From Acorus gramineus (taxonomy: Eukaryota > Streptophyta > Magnoliopsida > Acorales > Acoraceae), in NCBI GenBank assembly GCA_030737835.1, contig CM060850.1, forward strand, positions 29,491,716 through 29,555,715: a stretch of 64,000 bases of DNA, written 5' to 3'. Both the position numbers and the translations under genes were made by a program. Under the pieces are notes generated by a model. The model was given only the letters and a program-made list of their open reading frames with translations. It made no database searches and had not been told where the DNA came from. Positions 24,375 to 35,615 of this stretch are shown in pieces (position 1 is the first letter of the stretch; every line of letters begins with the position of its first letter).

Positions 24375-27300
24375 ATGGCGACCGCTTCAGCTACTCTTTC
24401 GATAACCGGTAAGTCTTCGTTTTGTTTTTCCGTTCTTTGTTTCTGGTCCTCTCATAGATCTCGCACTTCTATTGAGTCCAATCGCTCAATTAGGGTTCGT
24501 GTCCGAGACATCCGATTCATCTGTAGACATTTCTGTTTTGATGATCGGTTGTATTACAGTGTCTTGTCTTCTTATCCATCCGATCTCATGCGCTTGAGGT
24601 TTTGAACCTGTGAATCATTGTCGTATTTACCGTTGTTTGATCGATAGGTGTGTCGCGCTTGGATTCGCGCGGCCTTCGCCCTGGTGAATTCAAGAAATCG
24701 GGGCTGAATACGTCTCAATTGGCATTTCCGCTGAAGGCAGTCGCATCGAAACCTCGTCGCAGTCTGTCTGTCTCTGCTCAATACGAGTATGCTGATCCCC
24801 AATTTGAGTTTGATGATTTTCTTTTCGAGCACATGTATGGATGACTCTGTTATAAGCTTAGAATTGATGCAAATTCTCTACACAATTCATAATTAACATT
24901 TCTGCTAGAAGTTGGGGATACGTTGACACAAGCAAGTTGTTTTGGGTTCCTAGATTGGCTTGAAGGGATACGGTGATTTGATATAGATTCAATATGCTTT
25001 AATTTCCTAAGATGTGTTACGATGATCTTATGTGACATGGGTGTCTTTTAGTTGTATACTTGTATGCCTCCTAAACTGGAGGATCCTGGTCTTATAGCTC
25101 AGTATATTAGATATGCTGATAATAAATAATTGGTTGTTTTCCTTTCTGAATTGTAGAATTCCAATGATAAAAGTATACCACTCAAGCGATTTCAGAGAAT
25201 CTCCTTGTATATTGAGTGAAATGGTGAAGGGAACTTTAAAGGGAAGTGCGGTTTTTGTCAATTTTAGTGCACAACACAAGTAAAACGCTTTTCATCCCAA
25301 AATACTCTGCAAACCCTAAATGCCTATTTCCAGAAGCCCAATAACTTTTTCTTTTTGCTTGGAAGTCAATATTTGATGTCTCTTTTGTTCACCATCTAAT
25401 ATTCAATCGAATCAAGCACCCATAGAATTTTCATTAGTTTTGTATTTGTTGACAATTCTTGAAAGATAGTTATTTAGACTTAGATTTGGTGTCTTGATAA
25501 AATGGGAATGATTACTTTTATTATTTGAGGCAGCTTCACGCTAATGTCCATTTAGAGGTTATTACCAAAAGCCAAGAGGCCCAGCTCTTCATTGTAATAT
25601 TCAATCAGCACATCTCCATCAATATGCACTTCCATCTTGGATTATTATGCCCATCAAAAGTGAAAACCTCAAGTATATAGGATAATCATGGATTTATATA
25701 TGCACATCTGGTTTATTAAAGATTGGGCTAAACATTATGCTTGGGCTTCTGTGGGACTATGCCATGGGAGATTAGTGATCACATAGTGATTAAAGAGGAG
25801 GGCATACTGTTTCGGTGTGGCCTTGTTGAATGGTCTGTATATATGTCTCATCTACTGAAAGGATCATTTGTTCTTGGCTTTGCAAGTTCTTGGAACTGTG
25901 CTCAACATATTTATGACGAATTGGGAGGTAGGGTTCCTACCTTTTATTTTTTGTAAAAAAAGAAAAAAAATTATACATCACCTTGTTTGAAAAAAAAAAA
26001 AAAAACAACTTATCGGTATAATTCTGCTGTCATATTGAGAGCACCTATGAGTACATTTAATCATGTCTTATGCTTTTCGCCTTTGTAATGTTTTGAAGGA
26101 GTACGCTATGTTAACATATTTTTTTCTTAAGATTGAATTGGTACATGCCTAGGTTGGTCTGTAATCTTGATGGTATCCTTAGAACTATTTTACCTGTTAT
26201 ATATGCAGTGATGAATCTAGAAGTGGCGGTGGTGATTTTGTTGCTGGTTTCATTCTAGGAGGTGCATTATTTGGGACATTAGCATATGTCTTTGCTCCAC
26301 AGGTTTTCTCTCTTTCTCATCCATGATTTATGTCTCACTTTCTACTCTGTTATACTTCAATCTAAAATACCGAGATAGATGTTCTTAAGTTTTTGGAAAG
26401 CTCAAGGGTGCACATCCAATATTGAAACCGTCTCTTATTATTATGGGCTCCATGATGTGGAAATTTCCATGGTAGCAGTCAAATATCATGTTTAAAATTC
26501 TCCACTCTAAGTGTACTTCAGTAGTTCTGTACGTTGCATGAATGCGTACTGCATTTACTCTCTCCTCTCCCCCCCACCCCCACCTCTCTTCTGAAAAGAA
26601 ACTGGCTGCACACTGAAATGTTCCTGTTTCTTTCTTTTAAAGTTGTTGTTGTCTTACACATTGTGGGATTTCTATATTTTGCCTGGCAACTGCGCTACAC
26701 TTTGTGAACTCACCAAGATAGAATCCCTACAATACACGGTTCTGCTCATGTGTGTTGAAAATTCCACAGACATGGTTCCTTCAATTTGGATGGTGTCTGG
26801 CCAAATGAATAATCTGTTTAACATTTAATGATATTCTTTGTCAAGATCCAATAAAAAAAATCTGGTTTCTAGGCTGAATTGCCATGATAAATTGCTACGA
26901 TATTGTGGCTTTATCTTCATTAATAGAATTTAATGCTGTATTGCATGTCACTTGATAATCAAATGAAGACTCTAACTTCGCTCCATGTCACCTGTATTAT
27001 CAAATTTTTCCATTTTTATCCTTTCAACTTTTTGCTTCATTGTCTATGATTGTCCCCCAATGTGAAACAGATTAGGAAATCTATACTGAATGAAGATGAA
27101 TATGGATTTCGAAGGGCCAAGCGACCAATATATTATGATGAAGGACTAGAGGTAACCTGCCAATTAACTAAACCTCACCCATTCGATAATACACGCAGTG
27201 GAATGCGTACTTATTTTATCTTCCTTTTCCTTGTTTGGAGAGCAGAAGACACGGCAGACACTGAACGCAAAAATAAGTCAACTGAACTCTGCCATTGATA

Positions 27301-27383
27301 ACGTCTCCTCGAGATTGAGAGGAGGGAATAACGCGGTCAGGGAGGCTATGGAAACTGATTCCGAAGTGGAAGCGACCATGTAG
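24375..27383 (+). CDS. Small chloroplast inner-envelope-type protein
   Basis: Five exons (24375-24408, 24648-24786, 26209-26302, 27071-27151, 27246-27383) give 161 residues with consistent phases. The N-terminus (MATASATLS, Ser/Arg/Lys-rich to about residue 55) looks like a plastid transit peptide. A glycine-rich hydrophobic segment follows at about 66-86 (DFVAGFILGGALFGTLAYVF), then IRKSILNEDEYGFRR and a helical C-terminus with NAKISQLNSAIDNVSSRLRG. This matches plant proteins annotated as chloroplast inner-membrane proteins, like Arabidopsis At1g42960 as I remember it. Molecular role is unknown. Exon 4 is followed by a retained-looking open stretch before exon 5, so the 83- and 61-residue frames there overlap the true exons. 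A fragment of exon 2 recurs at 19950. Confidence 0.88.
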
Positions 27384-28851
27384 AAGCTGCTGCTTCCAGG
27401 GACCCGTAATATTCGATCTCTGGCCATCAAAGCCAGTAACACAGATCTTCCTTTTGGTTCAATTCATATCTTGCTCATGTTATGTGTGATCTGAAACTCG
27501 GCTAGTTGGAATTAAGTTTTGAATGTAACTGCCAAGGCTGCTGTCATATATGTATGTTGATCAGGGCTTGCAGTCACTCAGGTGTTTTTATCTTAATAAA
27601 CCTCATGTCCTATGTTTTGAACCACCAACATTTTTATGGTAGTAGTAGTTGTAGTTGTAGTTAAAAATTTTGTATCATGATTGTATCGCACCAGCCTGGT
27701 TGTTTAGCAGTAAGAACAGTGAAACAATATTCATTCTCTCGACTGTATGGTAGTAATCATGCATGGCTAGATAACATTTGCATCATTTAGATACATCTTT
27801 GACTACTCATTTAAATCCAGCACTCATTTGGGCCTTTTGTTTTTTAATTGGTTCACATTTTAAGTATTTGGAGATGTATAGACTCTGGATAATAAAATTT
27901 TTAAGTCATAGTTATCTTAATTTTAGAAGATAAAATAATCCATCTTCAAAATGATAATGTTATGTGTAACTCATTTTTCATTTTCAATTTTAGTCTACAT
28001 GTGTTTTGAATTTTTTAAAAATAGTATGTCTCACCTAATGATGTACATGTTTTTGTAAAAAATGAAGTATATAGTTTGATATATTATATGAATGCATTTA
28101 TGAAAAAAAGTGAAATTTTTTTATTGAAACATATACATCGTTAATGTGAGTATATGTTTTGATAATTTCTATCGATGCATATGATACTAGAACTGTGGTT
28201 GAAAAAAAAAAAAAAAAAAAACTGTGGAACACCACTCTTCGAAATCAGGGGAATAAAGTGCTACATGTTACTTTTGTCTAAACCTCAAACTCAGAAAAAA
28301 AAAACCTTTTGTCATTCAAAGTTGGGATAATAATTATCTACACTTTATCCTGATTTTTATATAACAAACAAGTTTGAACTACTTATCCCCCCACTTATCC
28401 AGGTCTTGGTGTTATGCAAAGAGCATTCCACTATCATACTCCAAGAACTCCGGCCACTCTTGAGAGGGATCAGTTGTGTTAATCCATTTACATGGGATGT
28501 TCTGAACCTGTCAATCTGTCAATCTTTTTCCCAGATTGGCACAAGGAGATAAAAAATTGTCTCAACATACCTTTCTGTGCAGATTTTCATGCTACAAACT
28601 CAATAATCAGATGTTTATAATGGGGGTGCTATTGACATAAGCTTTACATGGCAATTAGTGGGCAATCCTAATGAACACAGAATCAGGTGAATTTCAATTT
28701 TATTTGATGTAGATGCACCCAACTCTACTCAATGTTCATACTATCATTTTGAAAGATTGACATGTAGAAGCTCAAAAATTGACTGCAATTCAAATACATG
28801 AAACAACCGACATCTCCAATGAAGCTCAACAAAGAAGCCATACATGTTCTC
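27384..28851. other. 3' flank and intergenic sequence
   Basis: This contains the 3'UTR of the 161-residue protein gene, including an AATAAA at about 27595-27600, then AT-rich intergenic DNA with a long A-run near 28203-28220. Sequence at 28315-28410 resembles a worn MITE. No gene was recognised. Confidence 0.45.
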
Positions 28852-29229
28852 TCAAGAAGTGGAAGAAGAGAGCTTCAGGCATTCGGATTGGCACCTGCGC
28901 AGGCAGATGTCATTCCAGTTGGGCACCTGGTGCTGGTTCACGCACACCGTGCGAGCGCAGGCGTCAGCGCAGGCATCTATCTCTGACACGCCGCAGACGG
29001 TCACGCACGTCTCCGGGGTCGGATCCTTCGAGAAGGCACCGACCTTGTTCAACAGCCGCTTCGACGTGCATACCCTCTCACACACGAAGATCTCGTCCGA
29101 GGCCTTCTCTCGCCCCCTCACGCTCTTGACCCGCCTCTCCTCCGCGCGCCTCCTGTTCGCACGGACCGCCTGGCCACCGAGGATGGCCGGGATCGCTGCG
29201 CCCAATAGTGCCCACCATACATCCACCAT
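28852..29229 (-). CDS. Small CX3C-rich plant protein (thionin-like annotation)
   Basis: A single uninterrupted coding exon of 125 residues. Residues 4-21 (VWWALLGAAIPAILGGQA) are hydrophobic and could anchor or signal, followed by a strongly basic stretch. The rest holds ten cysteines, several in CX3C spacing (CERVC, CVTVC, CADAC, CLRRC, CQSEC), and the conserved block VPNWNDIC. Plants have single-copy homologues of this length, some of which I recall being labelled thionin-like, although the pattern differs from classical thionins. Twin CX3C motifs also occur in mitochondrial intermembrane-space proteins, which is only a possibility here. An acceptor (TTATAG) at 29245 just above the ATG pairs with a donor at 30472. 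That implies a 5'UTR intron of about 1.2 kb. Function unknown. Confidence 0.82.
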   Translation of the reverse strand: MVDVWWALLGAAIPAILGGQAVRANRRRAEERRVKSVRGREKASDEIFVCERVCTSKRLLNKVGAFSKDPTPETCVTVCGVSEIDACADACARTVCVNQHQVPNWNDICLRRCQSECLKLSSSTS

Positions 29230-30472
29230 TGCTCCTTAGCAATCCTATAAAAGTGACTCCTTTTCACCTTCCAAATTGGAGGAGGGAACAAGGGAAGCTG
29301 TGAAACAAATATGACCCACCAGCAATAAAAATATCTGCTCTGAATCCATATTCCACAAATCAGAAATTATCCAACATTTGAATATCTGGAGTGGGGATAA
29401 GCATACGAGTGTATCTAATAAAAAAAATATTTGATTCCAACATATATGTAAAATTACATATGTTTGAAATATATATTGCTCATATTCATTATTTTGCATG
29501 TTTAATCATAATATGGAAAATATGAATAACTATTGTATTCTCAATGCATTAGCTCTGAAACGAGACAAGAAGTCCCAAAACCTCAATTTTCATTCTCCTA
29601 TATTTATAATATCACATGACCACCCAAACTCATGTCCACATTTAGACATGTTGATTATTCGAAAAGAAATCTATATCCTCTCTAAATCCGAAGAGATCAG
29701 AATTCAAATATTAATATCTAAATCCAAATGCTTTAGGATATAACATTTTAGAGTATCCAATCCGTTAACAACCCCGCTTGCATTCCTATACACATCGATC
29801 ACTATCTAGTGAGATGTATAGTTTTTCACTTCCTCTATAAATGGTCCATATACACTTCTTTGGAGTTTGGAGTATATATTTAAATTTTTTTTTTATAAGA
29901 ACACATACTTCATTATACGATTTTCTGAAAAAATAAAAAACACGTACGAACTGCAAGCGGGGCGGGTCTGTAAACAAACCATTTTCCATGAAAGAATGAT
30001 TAGGCAAAAGAATTCTTCCATAAGAGCCTAACAAACCACCATGTCAAAAGGTTTTAATAACACCAAAAATGAACAAACTCCTCTCAAACTGTAATTCATG
30101 ATCGCAATGAATTGATGAATTATGAAAATTAAATTAAAAAAAAAAAGTTATCAATTTTTATTTCCATTTCCACACACATTAAACCACAAAGAAAACCCAC
30201 AGACCCTATCTGAAACTATGACCAAAAAAAAAAAAAATCATCACAATCGACGATTTTTTTCTTCCAAAAATAAAAACCAGAAACGTCAGGAAACGAAATC
30301 TACAACTGGAGATCTCCAATCACGCAAGATTGTCAGTTAATTTTTTTAAAAAAAAAATTGGGGGGAATAGCATGTGAGGGTTTAGGGTTTCAGATGTAGA
30401 CGAAGAAGGGGGAATGGTGGATTGATTAATTGATTTTGGGACAGAAAATACATCGGAAGAACAAATACGTAC

Positions 30473-30600
30473 CCTTCGAAGTTCCCGATCGATCTCTTCT
30501 TCTCCTCTTCTTCACAAATATCGTCGTCCCCTTCTTTCCCCACCTACACCTCGATCCGGGCCATTGCAATCGAAGTTTTTCATTTTTTTGGAGGGTTGTG
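30473..30600 (-). promoter_or_regulatory. Probable 5'UTR exon of the CX3C-rich protein gene
   Basis: On the minus strand, CGAAG|GGTACGT gives a good donor with the exon ending at 30473. Purine-rich sequence (AAGAAGAGGAG) lies upstream, as in many plant leaders. The right boundary is arbitrary. It would make the gene start only about 150 bases from the open frame at 30749. Confidence 0.4.
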
Positions 30601-30748
30601 GTGAGGGGGACCCCCTAAGGGGGGCAGTTATTACCACCCCTTTTAATGTTTTTTTTTTGTTGTTGTCATAACCCACCCCATTCCCCTAAAAAAACCCTCC
30701 CGGGCTCACCAAACACACAGAGAACCCCCTCACGCCGCCACCTTCACC

Positions 30749-31105
30749 ATGGCGAAGGCCCTCCAATCCGGTTCCGACCGCGGCATCGTCGACTCGATCC
30801 TTGACATGGCGATTGATCCTGGAGTGATGATGAAGCTGGAGGCCGAGGCCGAGGAGAGGATCACGACTGCGGAGCTCACGTGCACGTTGATCAGAGGGTG
30901 GTCGTCGTGGGGAGCAGTTTGGGGAGGGTCGGGTTCTGGGACGTTGATGGCGGCAGGGTTTGTTTGTATGCGCTGCATAGCGGTCGAGTGTTCGGGATCT
31001 CGATCTAGCCCTTCGGCGGAGCATGAGAGAGGCGGCGAAGGAGGGTTTGGTAGCGGAGCATTATTGGATGGGTGTTTTGAGACGATTGTTAGGAGGGATT
31101 GTTAA
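30749..31105 (+). CDS. Hypothetical 118-residue ORF
   Basis: I do not recognise this. It starts MAKALQSGSDRGIVDSILDM, is locally GC-rich against an AT-rich background, and ends at TAA/TGT-rich sequence before a Mutator-like MITE. The first 60 residues have ordinary amino-acid balance (a possible amphipathic helix around VMMKLEAEAEER); the rest is Gly/Ser-rich. An opposing frame of 112 residues covers the same DNA and is Arg/Pro-rich, as expected for an antisense shadow. It would be head-to-head with the gene at 28852-29229. Confidence 0.35.
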   Translation: MAKALQSGSDRGIVDSILDMAIDPGVMMKLEAEAEERITTAELTCTLIRGWSSWGAVWGGSGSGTLMAAGFVCMRCIAVECSGSRSSPSAEHERGGEGGFGSGALLDGCFETIVRRDC

Positions 31106-31193
31106 AAAAATATAAATTTAAATTTAAAAGGGGGTGGGTTGAGGAGTTGGCCGGATGTCGTCACTGATGCAACTCTTCGACAATATTTTTAAA

Positions 31194-31658
31194 GGGAAAA
31201 ATCCAAATAACCCTTAAAATCCATACAACTCCCGGACAACTCTCAATGCACTTCTAGGACCCGGAAAGCGGAATAATCCGTGAGTTAAATTTTTGTTAAC
31301 AAATGAAAAATCTCATATAAATATTTTGTTTGATCAATAATTCTGATTAAAAACACAGTATATTAAAAAAAAAAATTGAAAGCTATTAAAAATATGAAAA
31401 ATTCTTTGTAAATGACAATTTTATCTCTCCATATAGATTATAAAATCTTATTCGGAAAGGTGAAATAATCATTTACAAAAGATTTTGTGCATTTTAACAC
31501 ATTTTTAATATACTATGTTTTCAGTCAGGGTTAATCAGATAGAATATTCGTAGAATAATCCTAATCTGTCGATGAAAATTTAATTTAAGAGGTTATTTGA
31601 ATTTATATAGGTGTTGTAAATGGATTCCAAGTAGTTTACATGGGTTATAATTTTTCCC
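31194..31658. mobile_element. Mutator-like MITE
   Basis: The left end GGGAAAAATCCAAATAACCC and the right end GGGTTATAATTTTTCCC are inverted repeats shared with the 46485-47308 element. The internal sequence matches 9166-9648. The 9-bp flanks (ATTTTTAAA and TTCTTTTAA) match only partly, so the duplication is worn or misaligned. It is 465 bp with no coding capacity. Confidence 0.7.
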
Positions 31659-32890
31659 TTCTTTTAATTGTATAATGTTCAAAAGTTCAAACCCCGTGAA
31701 TCACCTTTTTAATTGTTTATTCGGTTTGCTGGTCATCAGGGGACCAAAAAATCAAATGTCACATACAAATCAATGTAATTTTCCTACGCGTGTAACTTTT
31801 AATTTTTAAAGCCTTTTGTTTTCAACTTATTTTTAAATATAAATAGTAAATACTAGTCCGTTGATCTCATTCAGTCCCTTCATATATGAGATTTTAAGGA
31901 AATTTAAAACACACGTACATATTATCATGTATTGATAGATCCAACAAGACTGGATCTCATCTTGTTTTTAACATTTTGATTGCCACTGTCTTGAAGGGAG
32001 AGTGATTTTACTACCCGGGCATTGTTATTCCGTAAATTTGCACGTTTTCTATGAATTAGTTCATATGCTTCATAATCTATGAAAACATATACTATTATTT
32101 TATGAACATGCTTACTCGTTTGAACTACACACTTGGAAAAAAGCTCTCATGAGATGAGACTATCGCTAGTTCCTTTAAAATATCCACTTGAAATTTATCA
32201 AAACGTATACCATATCGTTACATACCATATTTTAAAATATAAAAAAAAACAAAATTTGTATTTTTTCAAAATATATATCATTTGAACTACACACTTTGAA
32301 AAACATTACACACTTGAAACTCGTCAAAATATATATCATCAAAACAAACTGATCCAATATGACAGCAATCGCCAACATCCCCCTTAATTGGGTGTCTTGG
32401 CTTGACAACACTAGTAAGCTTCACTAGGCCAACAAGAGTCATTATTGACAATCAATCTTTGAAAACGCCTATACTTTTTTTATTTATTGAGCATGTACTA
32501 AGCTCACATGTTATGCTGATCCATGCAACCACCACCAACCACCAGTCTGGTGAACTCCACCCCCCTTGGCGCTTAATCCTAGGAGTTATATAGTCATGAG
32601 AGAATCATAGAGGGTTTAATTTAAAAAAAAAAAAAAAAAAAACAACCCTTGTACCTGCCATATCTTACATACACTTTAAAACTCCTTAACAGTCCCACAA
32701 GGCATTGGACTGTAAATCTTTCCCATCTCTTATATACAAGCCGCCGAAACTCTGCGACCCAAAGGGTGAAAGAAAATGAAACAAAGGAGAAATATCTGGG
32801 GAAAAAAGAAAGAAAAAGGTAACCATGTAAACTATTTCTGTATGGATATAGACAGGATGGAAACGACGAATGAAATGCCCGCCGAACGAA
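31659..32890. other. Intergenic and 3'UTR region of the PHD gene
   Basis: AT-rich sequence with short direct repeats around TTTGAACTACACACTT (near 32117 and 32281). An A-run at 32622-32642 precedes the likely 3'UTR of the minus-strand PHD-finger gene (about 32650-32890). No additional gene was supported. Confidence 0.45.
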
Positions 32891-35574
32891 TTACCCACGA
32901 AACAACAGGAGGGATGTGTCTGGCAATGGCTTCTCTTGTCTTGTGACTGATGAATTGTGTGTTTGCTCCTTCCCTAGGTCTGGGAATCCAAGAGAGAGGG
33001 AAAGAGACGCTGATGCACCATCATCTCTTTCCTTACGTTTGCCAACCTTTTCCCTTGATGGAGTTATGAAAGGTAGGACCACATCCTGACTGGGAAGCTT
33101 ATTCTTCCCTCCGAGGGCAAGCTCAAGATTTGGGGCACTGGGCCCTGGAGGGTCTTCATCATCTGATGAGATTACATGCACCGGTATGAAGTCCCTTGAA
33201 GGATCCAAATCTGGAAAGAAGTAGCTCTCGGTGCTTCTCGAGGTTTCAGGCATGATGGCTTGGTCATAGAGTCCATAACTCTCTGGTTCCTCGGCTGGTG
33301 AGTTCAGATCCACCAATGGACGGCTGGATGAAATCTTTGTGAAGTTTTGCTCTCCAGCAGTCCTTGTACTGTATGCTTCGGCATCAGTCCTCATTTGGAA
33401 GTTCTTATGCTCATCAACTGGTAAGTCATCTGCTGCCTTATCCAACCATGACCTTGTTCCTCCTGAGTCATTTGACGCGTCACCAGAAGTATGTGATCGC
33501 CACTCATGTTCCCTCTTGTTTTGTTCCTTCTCCACCAGATCAGTCTTGTTGACGTTCTCTGCAGTTCTGGACTCGACCAACAGTAATTTATTTTTTAGTC
33601 TCTCCCCATCACTGCTTGCATCTCCCCCGTCACGAGCACGTGCTTCTTGAACGGGAAAGTGATTTGGCGGAAACATCTTCGAAGGACCAGATAAAACAGT
33701 GCCTCCATCCAGTGAGCTTAGAGGACCTTCTGTAGTCCCATTTGCTAAATCATCAATGAAGTGACTTTGTCCTTCTGCTGCATCTCCTCCACTCTCTAAA
33801 ACCCCATGGACATTTTTCTGCAACAGAATGCCATGTATTAATCGATAGCTGATGAACATAGTGACTCTAGGCATGCATACTAAATTGATGTTGAGTTCCA
33901 ACAATAAACCAACATGTAATATGTACACTTTTTTTTTTTTTTTTTGAGACGAGGAAGTCTTGACACTAGTAGAGAAAATATCAGAGACACAGAATCACTG
34001 ACAAATCCTAAACATCAGGTAAGCCCGGATGCACAGAATCACCCACATCGCCAGATGCAGTGCATGCTATATTGCTATGTACACATTGCTTATAACAGAA
34101 ACAACTTTTACGGCACACACTATAATTTTTGTCTGCTTATGTGAAACAATAACAAGATTTGTGTCTTATCTTACATACATTAAAGATGAAATCTTGGGAC
34201 ACACTAGATATATCTTGAGTTCATATCAAATTCCACCACTTGTCCACAAATATAGAATTGTTTTTGCATGATGAAATGACCAACAATTAGAAAACATGCC
34301 CAAGAAGGTAATTTTAAAATATCATACAAATCATTTTTCTGATAGGGACAATTGTAATCACACCAATCATAAAACAAGTGTCATGCAGTTTCCTAAACAG
34401 GTCATAACAACTGCAAGGTTATCCAGTAATGACAACCATCATCCAAGCATTTCAAACATATGTGGTTATGCCAAAGGGATTCTATTGCATAACATCCTAC
34501 ATGTCTAGGGCTGACTGACAAACAATGGCTAATGGTTCTAGAGTTGAATCGAAAGGTCTCAAAATCCTGGTACAAAAGAAGTTGGTGGGGATATGAAACT
34601 AGTAAAACAGCAATAGATATGAAATATTAAACAGAAATCTATGTTTTTACAACCACCAACCCTTGTGAGAAACTAACAGGATCTACATGGGGACCCAAAA
34701 CATCAGGAAACGGTCTCATGTTGACATTAATGTGCAGAAAGTATCATGTAAAATTACCTCAATTTCCAAATCAGAAACATACATGCATTATAACAGTACG
34801 TTACACTGTGCGGGTTCCACTATCAATGGACCATCTATAACTAAAGCCATTGTGAGTTTCATGGATGAAAAAAATACAAACAAACAAAACAAAAACCAAT
34901 GACCTTTACACAGTCTAAGACCTGATAAACATGCATCGAACAACCTACAATATATTGCTTTCTGGATTTTTTTAAAGTGCACAATGGGATGCTTTAATAA
35001 TCCCAGCCATTTTGATTGTACGTGAGATGCTCATGGCCTATATATGAAAAGCCTCTGCAAGGCACCAATAACTTTCTTGCACAGAATGGGTCTGGAAGTT
35101 TTTGAATCATGTAAAAATTTAGGCATAGCATATTATTAATTCAAATCATCTCTAGACATTCATATTTGCACTGAAGATGGACTATCAAAGAAAAGGCCCT
35201 GCAGGGCACCAATAGAATGCCTGCATGGGACATGCTATGAGCTCTCTAATATTTTTCCAAGTAAAACAAATGCCAAGCAAGGACAAGGTGGTCTAATAAT
35301 ACCCCAAGCAATTGCAAAGGTGATGATTACCAACAATACAACAACAATAAAAGGAAACACATTTCCAGGACCGCACATGTATGTTTCTTTTATTGCTTGA
35401 AATTTCCAATTGATTATTCATCAACTTATATATTTTAGAGGATAAAAAAATATGCATTCATGAAGAAAAATGGACATAAAAATGCCAAACAAGAGAAATG
35501 TGATATAAATTGGCACACACCGTTGCTCATGTCAAATGATCTATAGATTCCCAAAAAATAATTCCAGATTGATG

Positions 35575-35615
<41 letters not shown>

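Noticed and set aside
25741-25956. 71-residue frame in the large intron 2 of the 24375 gene
   Set aside because: It is not in phase with the flanking exons, has no splice support and matches no family I know.
28779-29239. Three plus-strand frames of 62-131 residues
   Set aside because: They are antisense shadows of the 125-residue CX3C protein, Arg/Ser/Pro-rich as expected for the reverse frame of a GC-rich exon.
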